Source: Liolophura sinensis
Taxonomy: Eukaryota > Mollusca > Polyplacophora > Chitonida > Chitonidae
DNA length: 64,000 nt
Assembly: GCF_032854445.1 (NCBI RefSeq)
Contig: NC_088295.1
Location: 49,215,385-49,279,384 of the forward strand
Direction: 5' to 3'
Part shown: positions 36,051 to 48,120 of the stretch, in pieces
Layout of the letters: every line of letters starts with the position of its first letter
How positions within the stretch are numbered: position 1 is the stretch's first letter
Notes under the pieces: model-generated
Told to the model about the DNA's origin: nothing
Seen by the model: only the letters and a program-made list of their open reading frames with translations
Databases searched by the model: none
Translations under genes and position numbers: made by a program

Positions 36051-36470
36051 GGGCTTAATAATCGTAGTAGACTATCAGTTCAACCATCTAAACCAGTAGT
36101 CATAACACAATGTGTTAAAATCATAATATATGCCACGATAGTTTATTATATCAAATAATCACTAATAAGGCGTTTGAAACCAGTCAAACAAATAAAATAG
36201 ATACCGGTATTGTTCCCAGAAATTATTTCCACCAGGTTAAACAACTATAGATTATTACTGTGGAGGTCATCATGATCGAGGTCGACATACTTTTTGTCGC
36301 TGTCGAAGTACAGCGTGTCTTTGTTCATGGGTGCTTCGCGTGTTGCCGTGTATAGTTTGATTTAATACTTCCCGCCATGGCACTTCATCGTGTCTCTATG
36401 GAGGCTCAGTAATTGCTTCGCTGTGAATTCTTTTGTCGCCATGAATATTCTGCATGTCCCCACTGAGACC
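36051..36470. other. Non-coding stretch; degenerate flank of the 21-bp array
   Basis: AT-rich to about 36260. From about 36270, words such as CGTGTC and GTCGCCATGA recur loosely, suggesting decayed units of the following array. Confidence 0.4.
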
Positions 36471-36590
36471 CGTCGTGTCGCCGTAAATGCTCGCCGTGTC
36501 GCCGTAAATGCTCACCGTGTCGCCGTAAATGCTTGCCGTGTCGCCATATATGCTCATCGTGACGCCGTGAAGGCTCATCGTGTAGCCGTT
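36471..36590. repeat. 21-bp minisatellite (~6 clear units)
   Basis: The unit is CGTGTCGCCGTAAATGCTCA plus C. A length of 21 bases gives 7-residue repeats in open frames on both strands (for example HRVAVNA on plus). No gene context supports translation. Confidence 0.85.
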
Positions 36591-39500
36591 TTTTGCATGC
36601 CAACTGACGCTTTCTCCTTTTGATCTGAACACAAATACCACAAAATGACATATCACCACCATTTGCGGACTTGAACTCTGCTGATTTATTTAGCATCGCG
36701 GACAAATCTCAAATATTACCTAAATGTATAAAGGAAATGCGTTCTTCACATATGTGTATGTATGTATGTATATATAAGAAGAAATAACTTTTACTCGATA
36801 GTTACCACTTACAATATTTGATTTGGCACTCTTATGCTAGCGGTTGGTAAGAAAATGATTTGGCCACCACTGCACGAGTTGTCCCAATCATCAAGAGAGA
36901 CGCTATGTCTATAACCATTCCATCGTGAAAATGATCGTGTTGTGTATTAAACAGACTCCACTTTAGGATAGCCGGAGAAAACTTTTTTTCATCCGTCAAA
37001 CAATCGATAATACATTGAACCTAGAATCTAACAGAAACTATGGTCTTCTGTATAAAATGCCTTTTTTCAAAGTATTAATGATGGCCCTTTATTAGAATAT
37101 TGATTTTCTTGTGAATGGAACGTATAGGTCTGTAAGATCGCCTTTGTCACCTTAGTATACTCCCGCAGATCTATGACTGATTGGGATAAATTCAACCTGT
37201 TTGTCCGGAATGGCAGAGAGTAAATCTATGAAAAGAGAATTATCTCGGGAACGATTCATCTTAAGTACACTCTATTTATGTCTGGTATTTTATTGCTCCT
37301 CGGAACATTGTACGGGGATCGTATTAGCTCCTAGGAGAAAATTGTAATGTTCATAGAATCCACATCTGACTCAAATAAAAATGTCTAACGATCAAGTTGT
37401 GAGTAATGAAACACCATTGCAGCTATGGATACAATCACTTTTTTACATCTTTCTTGCGTCAGATGACTTGCGTCAATCATTGTAGATAGACCTTCTGGCC
37501 TGTCTTCGCGGCTATCATTTTAACCCACTGGGACTGGCGACTTTACGTTACACATCATGACCTGTGGCTACGACCACTATAGCACTGCTTTGGGGGAACT
37601 CATTTGGCCCTATGTTCTTTAGTCAACCAAATAGACTGAAAGGCTGCAGACAGACAGATAAGACCGAAAGATAAACAGATAAGGCCCATTCTCTCAGAAA
37701 ACACGAGTCATATGTGGTCTTCTCAATGGAGCGAGCATATCGCATGTGGAGAGCAGCTATTGGCACTGATCGCCAATTACCATGCCTCACCAAAGGGACC
37801 GCCTGTGTATAAATACCTGGGCTTTCATTATGAAACTGGCATTCTCCGTACTTTTCGGCGTGGGAATATATACCTGTTCAAGCGATTGATTGCAAGTTCG
37901 ACTCGCAGATGGTTTTCATGTTCTTTGGGGATTATTTCAGTCATCAACACGCTGGATAATCCTTAAGACCCAGACTGAGCTGTGTCCGATTCACGTCTTG
38001 ATTAAAAAGTGTTTTAATTTTATATGGGAATATGTATTCACGTGGTGCGAAGTTCTGTATATTTGCTGTTCAAACTGCCATAGAGGTATCCAGAAAGTTG
38101 GCGACGGCTTGATTCCATCCATTAAGCTTTATAAAGACTTACAGATTTGGATAACTTGATAGACAACTACTTCAACTCTTGTTTGTGTATAGTGTTTAGA
38201 GTACCTTTTGAGAATGTTCATCTTGTTGCATTGGTGGGATGTAGCAGTTTGAACTTGACGAAAAATACTTCGGGATGTGTTCTAAAAACAACAACGACAA
38301 CAACATCGGTGCGAGTTTTGATGGAATGCGTTACCATGACGACATGACGTGTGTCATATCAACTTTGTCTTTTTCGCTGTATGTGGCGAAGAATAACTCT
38401 CGACGCATTTTTTAATTCCGTGTCTGGAAGGCATTCACACAACTTGGGCTTTCTAAACATATGGCCAGAGAATGAGAGCGCAGTCGACGTTATGAAGTTC
38501 CACTCTTCCAGAATGTTGAAGAAAGGATCGATCACTGATATTTGGTGAGAACTCAACATTGTGATCAGAGTTAAATGTGATTCGCCTCTTAATGACGACG
38601 AAAGAGTAGTCGAGTGTGATTGAGTGTCTCGATAACATTACTCATTTGTAATATTAAAATAATGGGCGTTTACTACAATGAATGTCGCGATCACACCTGT
38701 GCACTGGAAAAAAAATCAAACGACATTGCACTGCCAGACTGTGACAGGCCTCGGACTGATAGAGTATTATTATAAACTTGTAGAATTTTTGCAAGTATTT
38801 AAGCCAGCAAACAAGAATTGGTTGAAAATTCCTCCAAAAATGTTGTTTTTTAGAAGCACTGATCCAAAGGATGAGTCACTGAGACTACGACCATTTCCTT
38901 ACCAGATATTCATCGAATTCCAGTGATCTTCAACTGATGATGTTTTCATATGCAGCAAAGAAAGGCCGTTGTGTTGTACTGTGAGATAAGTGAGATATCG
39001 TTCATGGGTCAGGTGAATTGTAATAATGCACTGATCACGGTCTGTGGCTGTGGATGTGTTTTGAATAGTATATTGTCACCTAGCGATGTTGTTTTAACAC
39101 CAGTGCTGTTCTATTTGTAGGAAGTTTTCTAAAAAAACTTGTATTCGATAGGAAAGAAATACTGGCAACCAGCAATGGCATGAATGGCCGGTGGCCAGGA
39201 TCGGCTTCCAGTATTTCACATTTAACGGATAGCTTCGGGATCTTCAGCTGAATAAAAAGGAAATATCTATATGTGTGTTGCGTTGAGACTGATGAATAAT
39301 GGCGTATATCCTGGGGAATGAATGACAAAAGAAGTTATACTAGTACCGTGAACAATATGACCGTTGCATGCCTGTGACAGCTGATTGGGTGAAATTTCAG
39401 AAGTTCAGGAAGTAAATTTGATGTGAGAAAAGCATAACGTATGTGACAGATCCAGGCTTTCTGTTATACTGCATGGTGTAACAGACGTCATAGACCTATA

Positions 39501-39799
39501 CTGTGGATCTCTGTGAAGTGCAACAGTTTCCTGGAGAGAGCTTTACTGGCTGTGAGTGGCACGGTACAGAAGACACGTGGATGGATTAGTAGTAACTGTT
39601 CCAGCGAAACAACAACAAATGCAGGGATGGAGACCTATTTCAGGTATTAAGAAAGTACATACAAGTAACGTCGGTACCAGAAAAGTACAGATGTGCTGTA
39701 CTTTGTATGCGCGAGAAGAAGTATAGCGTGTACGAAAACATGAAAGGCATGTGAGGCAGTACGTGGAATACGTACAACAGAATTCACGACAAGAAGCAG
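36591..39799. other. Non-coding stretch upstream of the globin gene
   Basis: Several frames of 60-90 codons (37712-38926) have no recognised motif and no consistent splice partners. The last few hundred bases must include the globin promoter and 5' UTR, but no TATA box or other element is convincing. Confidence 0.4.
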
Positions 39800-39829
39800 A
39801 TGTTAATAGACAATATCAAGATTATAGCT

Positions 39830-40035
39830 ATGGGTTGTGACAACAGTAAATCTACCGTTATTTACGACAACTTTCGGAGTCCTGAAGATAACAGAATATT
39901 TTCTGACGCTGAGATTGCGTTCATATTAAAAACCTGGCGTCGACATTTACATAATGACATGGTGGGCAACGGGAGCAAACTCTTTATCAAGATATTCGAC
40001 ATGGCGCCGTTTGTCAAAGAAGTCTTCGGCTTTCA
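39830..40035 (+). CDS. Globin exon 1 (helices A-C, acylation signal)
   Basis: Codes residues 1-68 plus two bases of codon 69. Donor CA|GTAAGT at 40036 is strong. Reading on past it meets a stop four bases later, which supports splicing. Confidence 0.9.
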
Positions 40036-42055
40036 GTAAGTATAAAGTGATCACAGTTGACTGATTTATTTATTCGATTAGTGCTTTACGCCGAAATATT
40101 TCACTTCTACGACGGTGGCCAGCATTAAGCATGGTGGGAGGAAACCAGGTAGAGCTCAGGGGAAATACACGACCATCCGCAAGTTAGTGACAGACCTTCC
40201 CAAGTACGTGATAACAGTTGTATCTCCACATTCTAAATTTAATAACGGTAAATTTAATAAAGCTACCAACAGGCTAAGTTTTGTTACATAACATATATGC
40301 ATATATATAAAAACATAGATATATAGAAAAGCTGCGGTTAAATGCTGCTATACCATAAAATCTTTCCTTTGTTTATCTATCTCGATATAATTATGACCTT
40401 TTCCTTACAAAAAAAAACTTTGAAGATTTAAGGCCAATATCATCTCTGTATGACATGGTTTGTAACTGTCGTCAACTTCCTTATTTCATGGTCGATTTAA
40501 ATTTAAATTCTTTTCTAATAATGTAGTGTGGCCAAGATTCGTTCTCTGAAGCCAGAACTACCAGCGATAACACACATTTTGAACACATAAATACGTCCAT
40601 TATTTCACCATAACGCACATGGCATACCATAGAAGTACTGATTCGATTTAGGACTGGCGTTTCCATTCAAACCCAATTGTCTCCTGTTTAATTGTTGCCC
40701 TCTGGGATGGCTGCACTAATGAACACACTATGCTTGCTAATTGCTCTCAGCTGGACTCTCTGAACAAACAGAGTTCACTTTGTCACACAGGTAAAAGCTG
40801 TAGCTCACCTTTAATCAATATGAATGATGGGAATTAACAGATGTCATGGTAACCACGTGTTTGGGCACCTGGACATCAGTCAGCGTTAAGTAGAGTAGAG
40901 GCAAAGTCTCAAGTACTCCTATATGAAAGAGCCTGTGTATTGGCAATTAAGACAAATGCACATTTACATGCAGTGTGTATAGATTGATTGATGGCGATGT
41001 AACATTAATTCAAAGTTTGTCTCCAGAAAAGCACGTTCGACGCTGCATTCTCCATGAAATGTTATGCATTCTGCAGGGCGAAGGATAATGAAAGTACACC
41101 GTGTATCAAGAATTGAGGACGGAGCTGAACTTTGGGCAATTACATATAAATAGACCGAATCAGAACGCCGGAAAACCGGTACATTTATCATTTTCAAATG
41201 TGAAACCGTACATTTGCAAATTGGAATGTATTGCTCAACGTAACTGTTCTTCTAAAACCCTGAGAAATCTTTCTACCCAGGTCTCACTGCGTTTCTGAAG
41301 ATGTCTATATGGCACTTTCAGATTTTAATAGGCGGTAGCGATAAACAGATATTATGAACGGCATATAGTATAGCGTCTATGCTGCCAAATACCAATTCTT
41401 TCCCCGCTGTCGCCGGACTGCGACTTCGAGTCAGGAGGTTCGTCAGATCCTTGTCGAAGGGCAGTGGTTTAGGCTGGTCTCTGCCCCCCCCCCCCTCCTC
41501 ACCAATATACCAGAGGTGAAGCCATAAACACGATCAAATATATCAATTTTCATGGCAAAAACGTTGTGGACTGGTCATTCCGAATAGACATAAATTTAAC
41601 TGTAGAGAGCTAATAAAAATAATCACGAAGGTTACGTAAAGCTATAGTAACCGCACACGCATCTGCGCTATCTCCAAAACAGCCCATATTAACCCGTATT
41701 GTCCTCTGCTTGTAGATGTATGAAGAAGGAAGCGATGGTTTTACATCCTCGATTTCGTCTGCACGCTGGGCGATTCATGCAAGCCGTGGGTGCGGCAGTG
41801 GAGAACATTCACTCGACAGATCTGGACAAGGATGTGGCGCCCATTTTACAGACGCTCGGTGGGCGCCATATTGGCTTCAATGGCTTTGACATAGACTACA
41901 TCGACGTGTTCAAGAGAGCCTTACTGGAAGTGTGGGAGGAGGAGTTAGGGGACGAGTTCACTCCAGAGTGTCAGAAGGCGTGGTCTAAGGTGTTTGTGTA
42001 CGTCACGGAAAAGTTCAGAATTGGTTACGTTCAAAGTTGCAAGAAGGACGAGTGA
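39830..42055 (+). CDS. N-terminally acylated globin (GbX/neuroglobin-like), 2 exons, 181 aa
   Basis: Exons 39830-40035 and 41716-42055 join across a GT-AG intron in phase 2 and give 181 residues. It begins MGCDNSK: Gly2 with Ser6 fits N-myristoylation and Cys3 fits palmitoylation, as in globin X and many invertebrate membrane-bound globins. The globin fold is clear: A/B region with W36 (LKTWRRHL), LFIKIF (B helix), Phe at CD1 in VFGFQ, distal His85 (LHAGRF, E7), proximal His120 (LGGRH, F8), and G/H helices ending KAWSKVFVYVTEKF. It should bind heme and sit at membranes; such globins are thought to act in redox or signalling roles rather than bulk oxygen transport. The intron lies after the CD corner, not at the classic B12.2 or G7.0 sites. 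An in-frame ATG at 39800 would add ten residues and hide the acylation signal; 39830 has the better context (G at -3 and +4). Confidence 0.93.
40064..40207 (-). mobile_element. SINE family A in the globin intron
   Basis: Minus-strand order: GTGGTCGTGTATTTCCCCTG-like body, CCACCATGC...TGGCCACCGTCGTAG and a CGGCGTAAAGCACTAATCGAATAAATAAAT-like tail. The head is truncated. Confidence 0.7.
41405..41545 (+). mobile_element. Probable SINE family C-like fragment in the globin intron
   Basis: Contains GAGTCAGGAGGTTCGTCAGA and GGGCAGTGGTTTAGGCTGGT, words shared with the elements at 29400 and 35912, followed by a 13-base C run and ATATACC...GCCATAAACACGATCAAAT. Ends are uncertain. Confidence 0.4.
41716..42055 (+). 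CDS. Globin exon 2 (helices D/E-H, both heme histidines)
   Basis: Acceptor TGCTTGTAG|A at 41714-41715. One base completes codon 69 (Gln), then Cys70 onward to a TGA at 42053-42055. It carries distal His85 and proximal His120 and runs to the end of helix H without a further intron. Confidence 0.92.
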
Positions 42056-42246
42056 AATATAAAGGAGGGGCGCAGAGGAAAGGTGACATGTGAGACATGT
42101 ATTCTAGCCGCCCGTGACAGTCCAACTTACATGGAGAATTGAGTCCGCAATCAACTAAATATTTCCACAAAGACGTTAATAGTATAATAATTGCAAGCAT
42201 GTATATTCAGATGAGATTTTTAGACAAACATTCCTCTGAAAGATTT

Positions 42247-42252
42247 AATAAA
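42247..42252 (+). terminator. Polyadenylation signal of the globin gene (AATAAA)
   Basis: Canonical hexamer about 190 bases after the stop codon on the coding strand. Confidence 0.55.
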
Positions 42253-44567
42253 GCGCCTTCGTGAGTTGATTGTTATGGTACTTCATACCACGGAATGTCG
42301 CCCTAACTGAGACCAGTTAACGTACTATGCGATGGTTTATGTTTACGACATATAGGTCAACAAAGTATATATATGTCAACAAACATATAAACAGAACATA
42401 TAATGTATCCCGATACAAGGCTCATTGCAAAATTCTGCGGGAAAAGCTTCTTTAGCTTAATCCTAGCTGTCGTCTTGTCTATTGCAAGCCATCAAACCGC
42501 GTGTGCCTAGTCAGTGTTATAGTTATAATCCATCATAGGAGTATCACAGAAAGCCTATTTCGCCCAGTTGGATATGCCAGAGCCTGTAAAAACATGGACA
42601 TTTCATCCCATCTCTTAAATCGTCTGGTGAGGAAATGTCATCTTCACTTAAAGCTTCTACGATTTTGCATAGAATTACCATTTATTAATGATATTATACT
42701 TCATAGTAATATATTTATATACGCTGTGCGTACATGTAGGCCAAAGGCGCAAAATGAACATTACCACTTTTCTGAGCAATAAAACAACCAATCATTATAT
42801 ATTATATAGAGAGAGAGAGCGGACCGACATTGATTTATGAACAGCTTCGAACATTAATGCAACAGTGCCCTTTGTAAACAAATGATTATCCCTTTGGGGG
42901 TACGGCTGGTGTATGATTACATGAGCATCTACAATGGAAACGCATTTCAGATACCAAATCATACTGCGGTGTAATAATATAGCAGTGAATACTGAATTAC
43001 AGTATTCGAAGAATGTACTCGCATTAGTTAATTATATATATATATATATATATCGTTGTTGAAAACATGATGGATCTGATACCGCGACTATCAAATGCAC
43101 GTTGTCCATCTGACACCATTGAAAATGGTTGATAGCTGAATTAGTAGTGGTTGAAAAAAAATTGTAATACTAAATGCATTCGATGAACAGGTCTTTGTGG
43201 GGAAATTAGAAGCCACTTAAAGTAATTCGGGTCCAAGCTGAGCAGTCTATCATTAATTGATACTCATACAATGGCGACCCGTGGACAAATTAGTAGCTTA
43301 TAGTACTCCTGTATTAGAAGCGCTTAGCAAGCACAGGTTTGAATGATATGTTATCAAGTTAATGCCGACATAAACAATACACCCCAATTGGCATTGTTGG
43401 AAATTATGTTTGTTTTGTTTCGGTTTTGACGTTTCCATCTGACGATCTGAATTGATTTTGACATAGGGTCAAAGTGACTAGTATTACAAACGGTAGCCAT
43501 TTCTCACAAAAGGCAGGCTACACAGACATGTCCGATGAGATGATTGTAATTGTGCGCCTCGGAAAAAGATGACTTCCGCTTACGGGTACGTGCTATCTGA
43601 TGTAAATCTATCCTTTGCGCAAACTCAAAGGGATTGGAAGAACCGGTATATAATGGCACAATCCATCACGTGACCTTCCGTTGTTAGTAGGCTATCACGT
43701 GTGAGTATGGATTGGGAAACAAAGAGAAGAAGATGTATGTATCATTCTTGTGACAGAGCTCCACGCCTGGATAGTAAACGACAAGCTTGGGCCGCCAATA
43801 AATCACAAGACGAATTAACATCGTGCAAATAACATCGTCAAATATGCATCCATGATACAAGGTTGACTGTCAACTTGGCTGGCAGGATTTGAGATTAATG
43901 GCTTTGTATCTTTGCAGTGAATGCTGGTATCTAAACATTTGTTCACAGTAATTATGTTTCCCACAACGCCGATATTCTCTGTGGATCATAATGCACGAAC
44001 GGAACATACAGAAAACAAAATTGTAAAGCGAAACTATAAGGTGACTTATGAGGTAAAAAAATCAAAAGCTGACCTATTCCCGCAAAACTGTGGTCTCGGT
44101 GCAGCATATCGGCCGCAAGATTGTGGCGGCCTTAAGTCAGGATGTTTGTCAGGCGCTTGCTGTAAGACTGCTGTCAAATGAGTGAAAAGATCAGGAGTAT
44201 GACGTTAAATACCAAAGACAAAACCAGACGTTAAATTTATTATTCTGCAGTGATTGGTTTTATTGGTTTTATACACAGCTCAGCCTGAAAATTGTATGAA
44301 TTACAATTTATATATAACAGCCTTGTGTATGACAATCCACGTGTAATGACATATTCGATATTAAACAGTGCGAAATATCACTTTCACCTCAATATAAATA
44401 AGAAATAATTATGTGTGTGGTTATTTCGTAGCAAGCATTTCGAAGGAAGAATTCAAACTGTAACGAAGCTCATCACTGATTCCTTTATTTCCTCAGTTTA
44501 GAAAGCTCAATCTCTGGTGCATGAAATCCCACTGTGCCTCTTTGAAGAGCATGGACACAGCACATGC
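42253..44567. other. Non-coding stretch with simple repeats
   Basis: Includes a GA run near 42808-42818 and an (AT)n run at about 43032-43053. The 86-codon frame at 43921-44181 ends in repeat-like sequence and lacks any motif. Confidence 0.45.
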
Positions 44568-44615
44568 GATGTGGTTGGCGATGTGGTTGGTGATGTGGTT
44601 GGTGATGTGGTTGGA
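44568..44615. repeat. Four-unit 12-bp tandem repeat
   Basis: GATGTGGTTGGC followed by two GATGTGGTTGGT and one GATGTGGTTGGA, nearly perfect. Confidence 0.9.
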
Positions 44616-46021
44616 TAAACCTTGCACAAACAACCTTACCGTGTCTGTTTTGGTACATTGAATATTTACATCTGAGTTACGCTATATACCCAACGGTCGA
44701 CTCTGCTTAACACCGCCAATCCGTAAAGGCCTCCTGTAAATATGAATAAATACTAGTAAAAATCAATAACAGTCTATCTCCGTGTGACTTGTTATTAAGG
44801 TCTCGGTTGGTGATCTGTTGCAAACACTGCATGGTTTCTTTGTTCAAGTTCCGGTGTGAAGCGCATGTGGGATAGAGCTGCCTCAAGGCTGCACTGCTTC
44901 CTGGAAATTGATTCAGGCTGAAAGATAACAATTAGCATTTGCAACGGTCATACGCCACGCATTTTCGTCAATACAGTATAGTAAGCCAAGGGCAAGTGTG
45001 TCCCTGCTTTGGCCTGTGTCACTACTCAAAAAAAAAACTTTATTACTACTGCATCTTGCGTTTCTAAAAGTAATATTTAACATGTACATTTCCTTGTAGT
45101 TTAGGGATGTGGTGTACACACCACTCATTCTGAAGCAGCGATACATTGAACAACTAGCTAATGACAAAAAGTGATCCTTTTACAATGTTCCAAAGTAACG
45201 GTACATGGGCATGTAACGTTTGTTCGCGTGGTAAAGGGTGGGGTAACTACGCGATACAAGCGATGTCCTGTAATTACTTGTACATGTGTACCAAAAGTGT
45301 AGGTTACTACTATTTCGGCGTTTACATAAACAGAATAAAACCCCAACTGAGGTAAATTGGCAATACGCCGAACATCACAGATTGTTTGGGATTACACAGT
45401 CGTCATTGCTCTGATTTTACTCTGTGCTCGCGTCTTTTGTATTATATATTGTGATGAAGAAATAAACGCAAAGTCGAGTATCAGATATATTCTGAAAGAA
45501 TTTGGTGTCGCCTTTGACTCGGTCCCCTCAGTAAATGAATGGCCCATGTTAAAATATAGCCGTAAAACGATTGACCGACGACAGTGTGGTTAACCGACCA
45601 ATAGTTACGTATAACCGATGAGGTAGACCAAGAGATAGTTTATACCTGGGTGGTTTATTGTAACTATTCCTGGCAACGCCTGTGAAATATAGCATGCAAA
45701 AGGACTGAAGTATATCAAAAGCCGAAAGTGAATAATTTGATGAAATGGAACGCATTTCACTATGGAGGCCGATAGCGTCCGCTCGTCAAAACGGACACAA
45801 GCACGTACACGTGGCAAATTTCCATATGCGCGTCCCACGAAATTTCTTGTGTACGCAAAAAAACAAAAAAGTATTCATAAGTTCTCGCCAGGAAAACACT
45901 CGCACATGTACAAAAACTCGCTCGACTTGTTTTCTTATGCGCATAGGACTCGCGCGAGTTAGGGGTGAGAGAGAAAAAGAAAGCAACAATCAAATAAGTC
46001 CGACAATATGCAAGGCAGAAT
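44616..46021. other. Non-coding stretch; one possible unassigned exon
   Basis: On the minus strand a good acceptor-like sequence (TTGTTATCTTTCAG, ending at 44913) precedes a frame that stays open to 44707 (...LNQFPGSSAALRQLY...). Two frames are open after it, no donor or partner exon was found and no family is recognised, so I do not call a gene. The remaining short frames overlap on both strands. Confidence 0.4.
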
Positions 46022-46085
46022 TATAATTATTTGATTGTTGTTTAACGCCGTACTGAAGAATTCTTTACTTATGCTGTGGTGTCCT
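46022..46085 (-). mobile_element. SINE family A, tail fragment
   Basis: ATTATTTGATTGTTGTTTAA followed by CGCCGTACTGAAGAATTCTT matches the 3' end of the family on the minus strand; the rest is lost. Confidence 0.5.
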
Positions 46086-46254
46086 CGAATTAAACAACCG
46101 AACTTCGGCTTGGTAGTGACGAACTTTTCTGCGTGGGATGTACATATACATGTAGGCACACCATTTCGATGGAAAACAAGTGGTCAACAAATGAATAATA
46201 TTTAGACTGTCGGTTACTTATTGTTCTATTGTTCTATTATTGGCCAATAGAACA

Positions 46255-46450
46255 GTGAGAGCGAGCGAATGTTTGTATATGTTTTGGGTTTTACGTCATA
46301 CTTAACAATTTTTCAGTCATATGGCGACGAGTAGTCATTCGGAGTGCATATATACACTATGTTTTCTTGTGATAGCGCGAGTCCATGCTGCCAAAGCGCT
46401 GCCGCCACTGAAGTGGCTCATGCCTATAGGGAGCGAGAGAATGAGACAGT
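46255..46450. mobile_element. Dispersed repeat D, copy 1
   Basis: Begins with GGGTTTTACGTCATACTTAA and CAATTTTTCAGTCATATGGC, shared with the 3' end of SINE family B, then TTGTGATAGCGCGAGTCCAT and GCGCTGCCGCCACTGAAGTG, which recur at 59862. A 61-codon frame starting 46321 lies wholly inside this repeat and is not a gene. Confidence 0.5.
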
Positions 46451-47624
46451 GTTGTAGATCGTGTGTATGCGTTGATCACCAGGATTACCTCACCAATTGT
46501 TACTAAGTACAATATGTTAAATGGATGGTTAAGTGTGTAATGGTAAATGTAACAGGATGCTGAACTTGCAAAAACTTGCTTTAGCCTAATACAAGTGTGT
46601 TAATCAGGGGTTAGACCTACTCTAAATCTCGTTTGATGACACTAATGACTTCATGACATACAAAAGAAATCCTTTCTTTTTTTTTCCTCCACGCATCCGT
46701 GTAATTATGGGAAATTTTAACCAAATGCACAGGAACACCCTTAAGGTAGCGGTCTTTATTAATAGCAGGGTTATTCCCTATTATAAGGAGAGAACTTCAG
46801 AGCAAATTCTTGATGCTAATTACCGGACTTTGCCAAAAGCTCGCGGAACAAAATAAGAATGCTGTGTTCCTGACCATCTTTTTATTACCTTTTGAAATAG
46901 CCTTTGGATGTGAGACCTTTTGTGTCATCAAGATATGTTTCTAACACAAAAAAAAGTTTAGGATTTAATAATCTGCTAATTAGACATGGTTCATACGGTC
47001 AGGTATCTGCGCCTTCCGTGAGATTTGCCGCAGGTCATTCTACACGTCTGAATTGTCTGCAGACACTGGGTTCCATATACTCAGTAATGTGTATATATAG
47101 AAGCTGATTTACGAATTATTTTTGTATTTATTTGATTATAGTTTTATGTCGTTCTCTTGAATATCTGAGTAAAAGGAATGTCAGCTGTAATTATTATCCC
47201 ATATCTGTTGTGCTCAAAACTGATTTATCTACATTCGTAAAATAGGATTTTGTTGCTAGTCGAAAACGAGGTCATCACAAGATCAGCAATAACGTCACAA
47301 TCCACCGTCATCCAGTCATTTTTAAAACTACCACAAGCAGGTCTGTAAGTTGCTTTGTCTGTCTATCGATCTGCCGATTAGTTGGTCACTCCGTCAGTCC
47401 CATTGCGATTAGATAGGAAATCGTCCTCATGTCGCTTCCTCGGTATGCAGTTGAAGTAGTTATGTAATAGATGTAGCCGATGAAATACGCCAAGCTAAGA
47501 TATTAGCTGCTAACTATCAGCCTATCGTATGCTGTTAAATGCATAGATATTATCCTTTTTCCTTCTAATGTTGGTATTTGAAACAAGTTTTGTGTTACGA
47601 ATTATACCGTGAATATGTGACACT
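46451..47624. other. Non-coding stretch, nothing recognised
   Basis: No supported exon, array or RNA gene. Confidence 0.45.
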
Positions 47625-47743
47625 GTCATATATTACGGAAGCCGGATGACGACATCTCGCCCCGCGGGGGCTGCGACCGCGGCACGAGTGCGATGAAAAC
47701 GGCGCGCGGGGGAGATGTCCTCATCCGGCTTCCATATTATGAC
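47625..47743. repeat. GC-rich long hairpin (foldback element, ~119 bp)
   Basis: The left arm GTCATATATTACGGAAGCCG...GATGACGACATCTCGCCCC and the reverse complement of the right arm (GTCATAATATGGAAGCCGGA...TGAGGACATCTCCCCC) match over about 40 bases. The loop is extremely GC-rich (CGCGGGGGCTGCGACCGCGG) in otherwise AT-rich DNA. It may be a tiny foldback transposon or a structured transcript. Confidence 0.75.
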
Positions 47744-47753
47744 ATTCATGACG

Positions 47754-48120
47754 AGTGAGTGAGTGAGTGCTTGGGGTTTAACGTCGTACTCAGCAATTTT
47801 TCAGTCATATGACGACGAAGGAATCATTAGGGTGCATGTACGTGTAATGTGCCTCCTTGTTGCAGGACGGATTTCCACCGCTCTTTTATTTAGTGCTGCT
47901 TCACTGAGACGACTTACCGAGTACAAGTAAGCAACCCCGCCCGAGCCATTATACTGATACGGGTCAACCAGTCGTTGCACTATCCCCTTCATGCTGAACG
48001 CCAAGCGAGGAAGTTACAACTTCCTCCTTTAAAGTCTTAGGTGTGACTCGATCAAGGACTGATCCTGGATCTACCGGTCCCGAAGCGGGCGCTCTACCAA
48101 CTGTGCTATCCGGGACGGTT
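47754..48120 (-). mobile_element. SINE family B, full length with target-site duplication
   Basis: The minus strand starts with a tRNA-like head: CCGTCCCGGATAGCACAGTT, GGTAGAGCGCCCGCTTCGGG (A box) and TAGATCCAGGATCAGTCC (B-box region). The body has GGAGGAAGTTGTAACTTCCT and AAAAGAGCGGTGGAAATCCG, and the element ends in (CACT)n. ATTCATGACGA flanks it at 47744-47754 and 48121-48131, a clear 11-base target-site duplication. Confidence 0.85.

Noticed and set aside
43921-44181. 86-codon plus ORF with six Cys near the end
   Set aside because: The Cys-containing end overlaps a SINE-like sequence (TAAGTCAGGATGTTTGTCAG), and the rest has no motif or signal peptide.
46321-46506. 61-codon ORF with a signal-peptide-like start
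   Set aside because: It lies inside a dispersed repeat shared with 59862-59990, where the frame is not kept.
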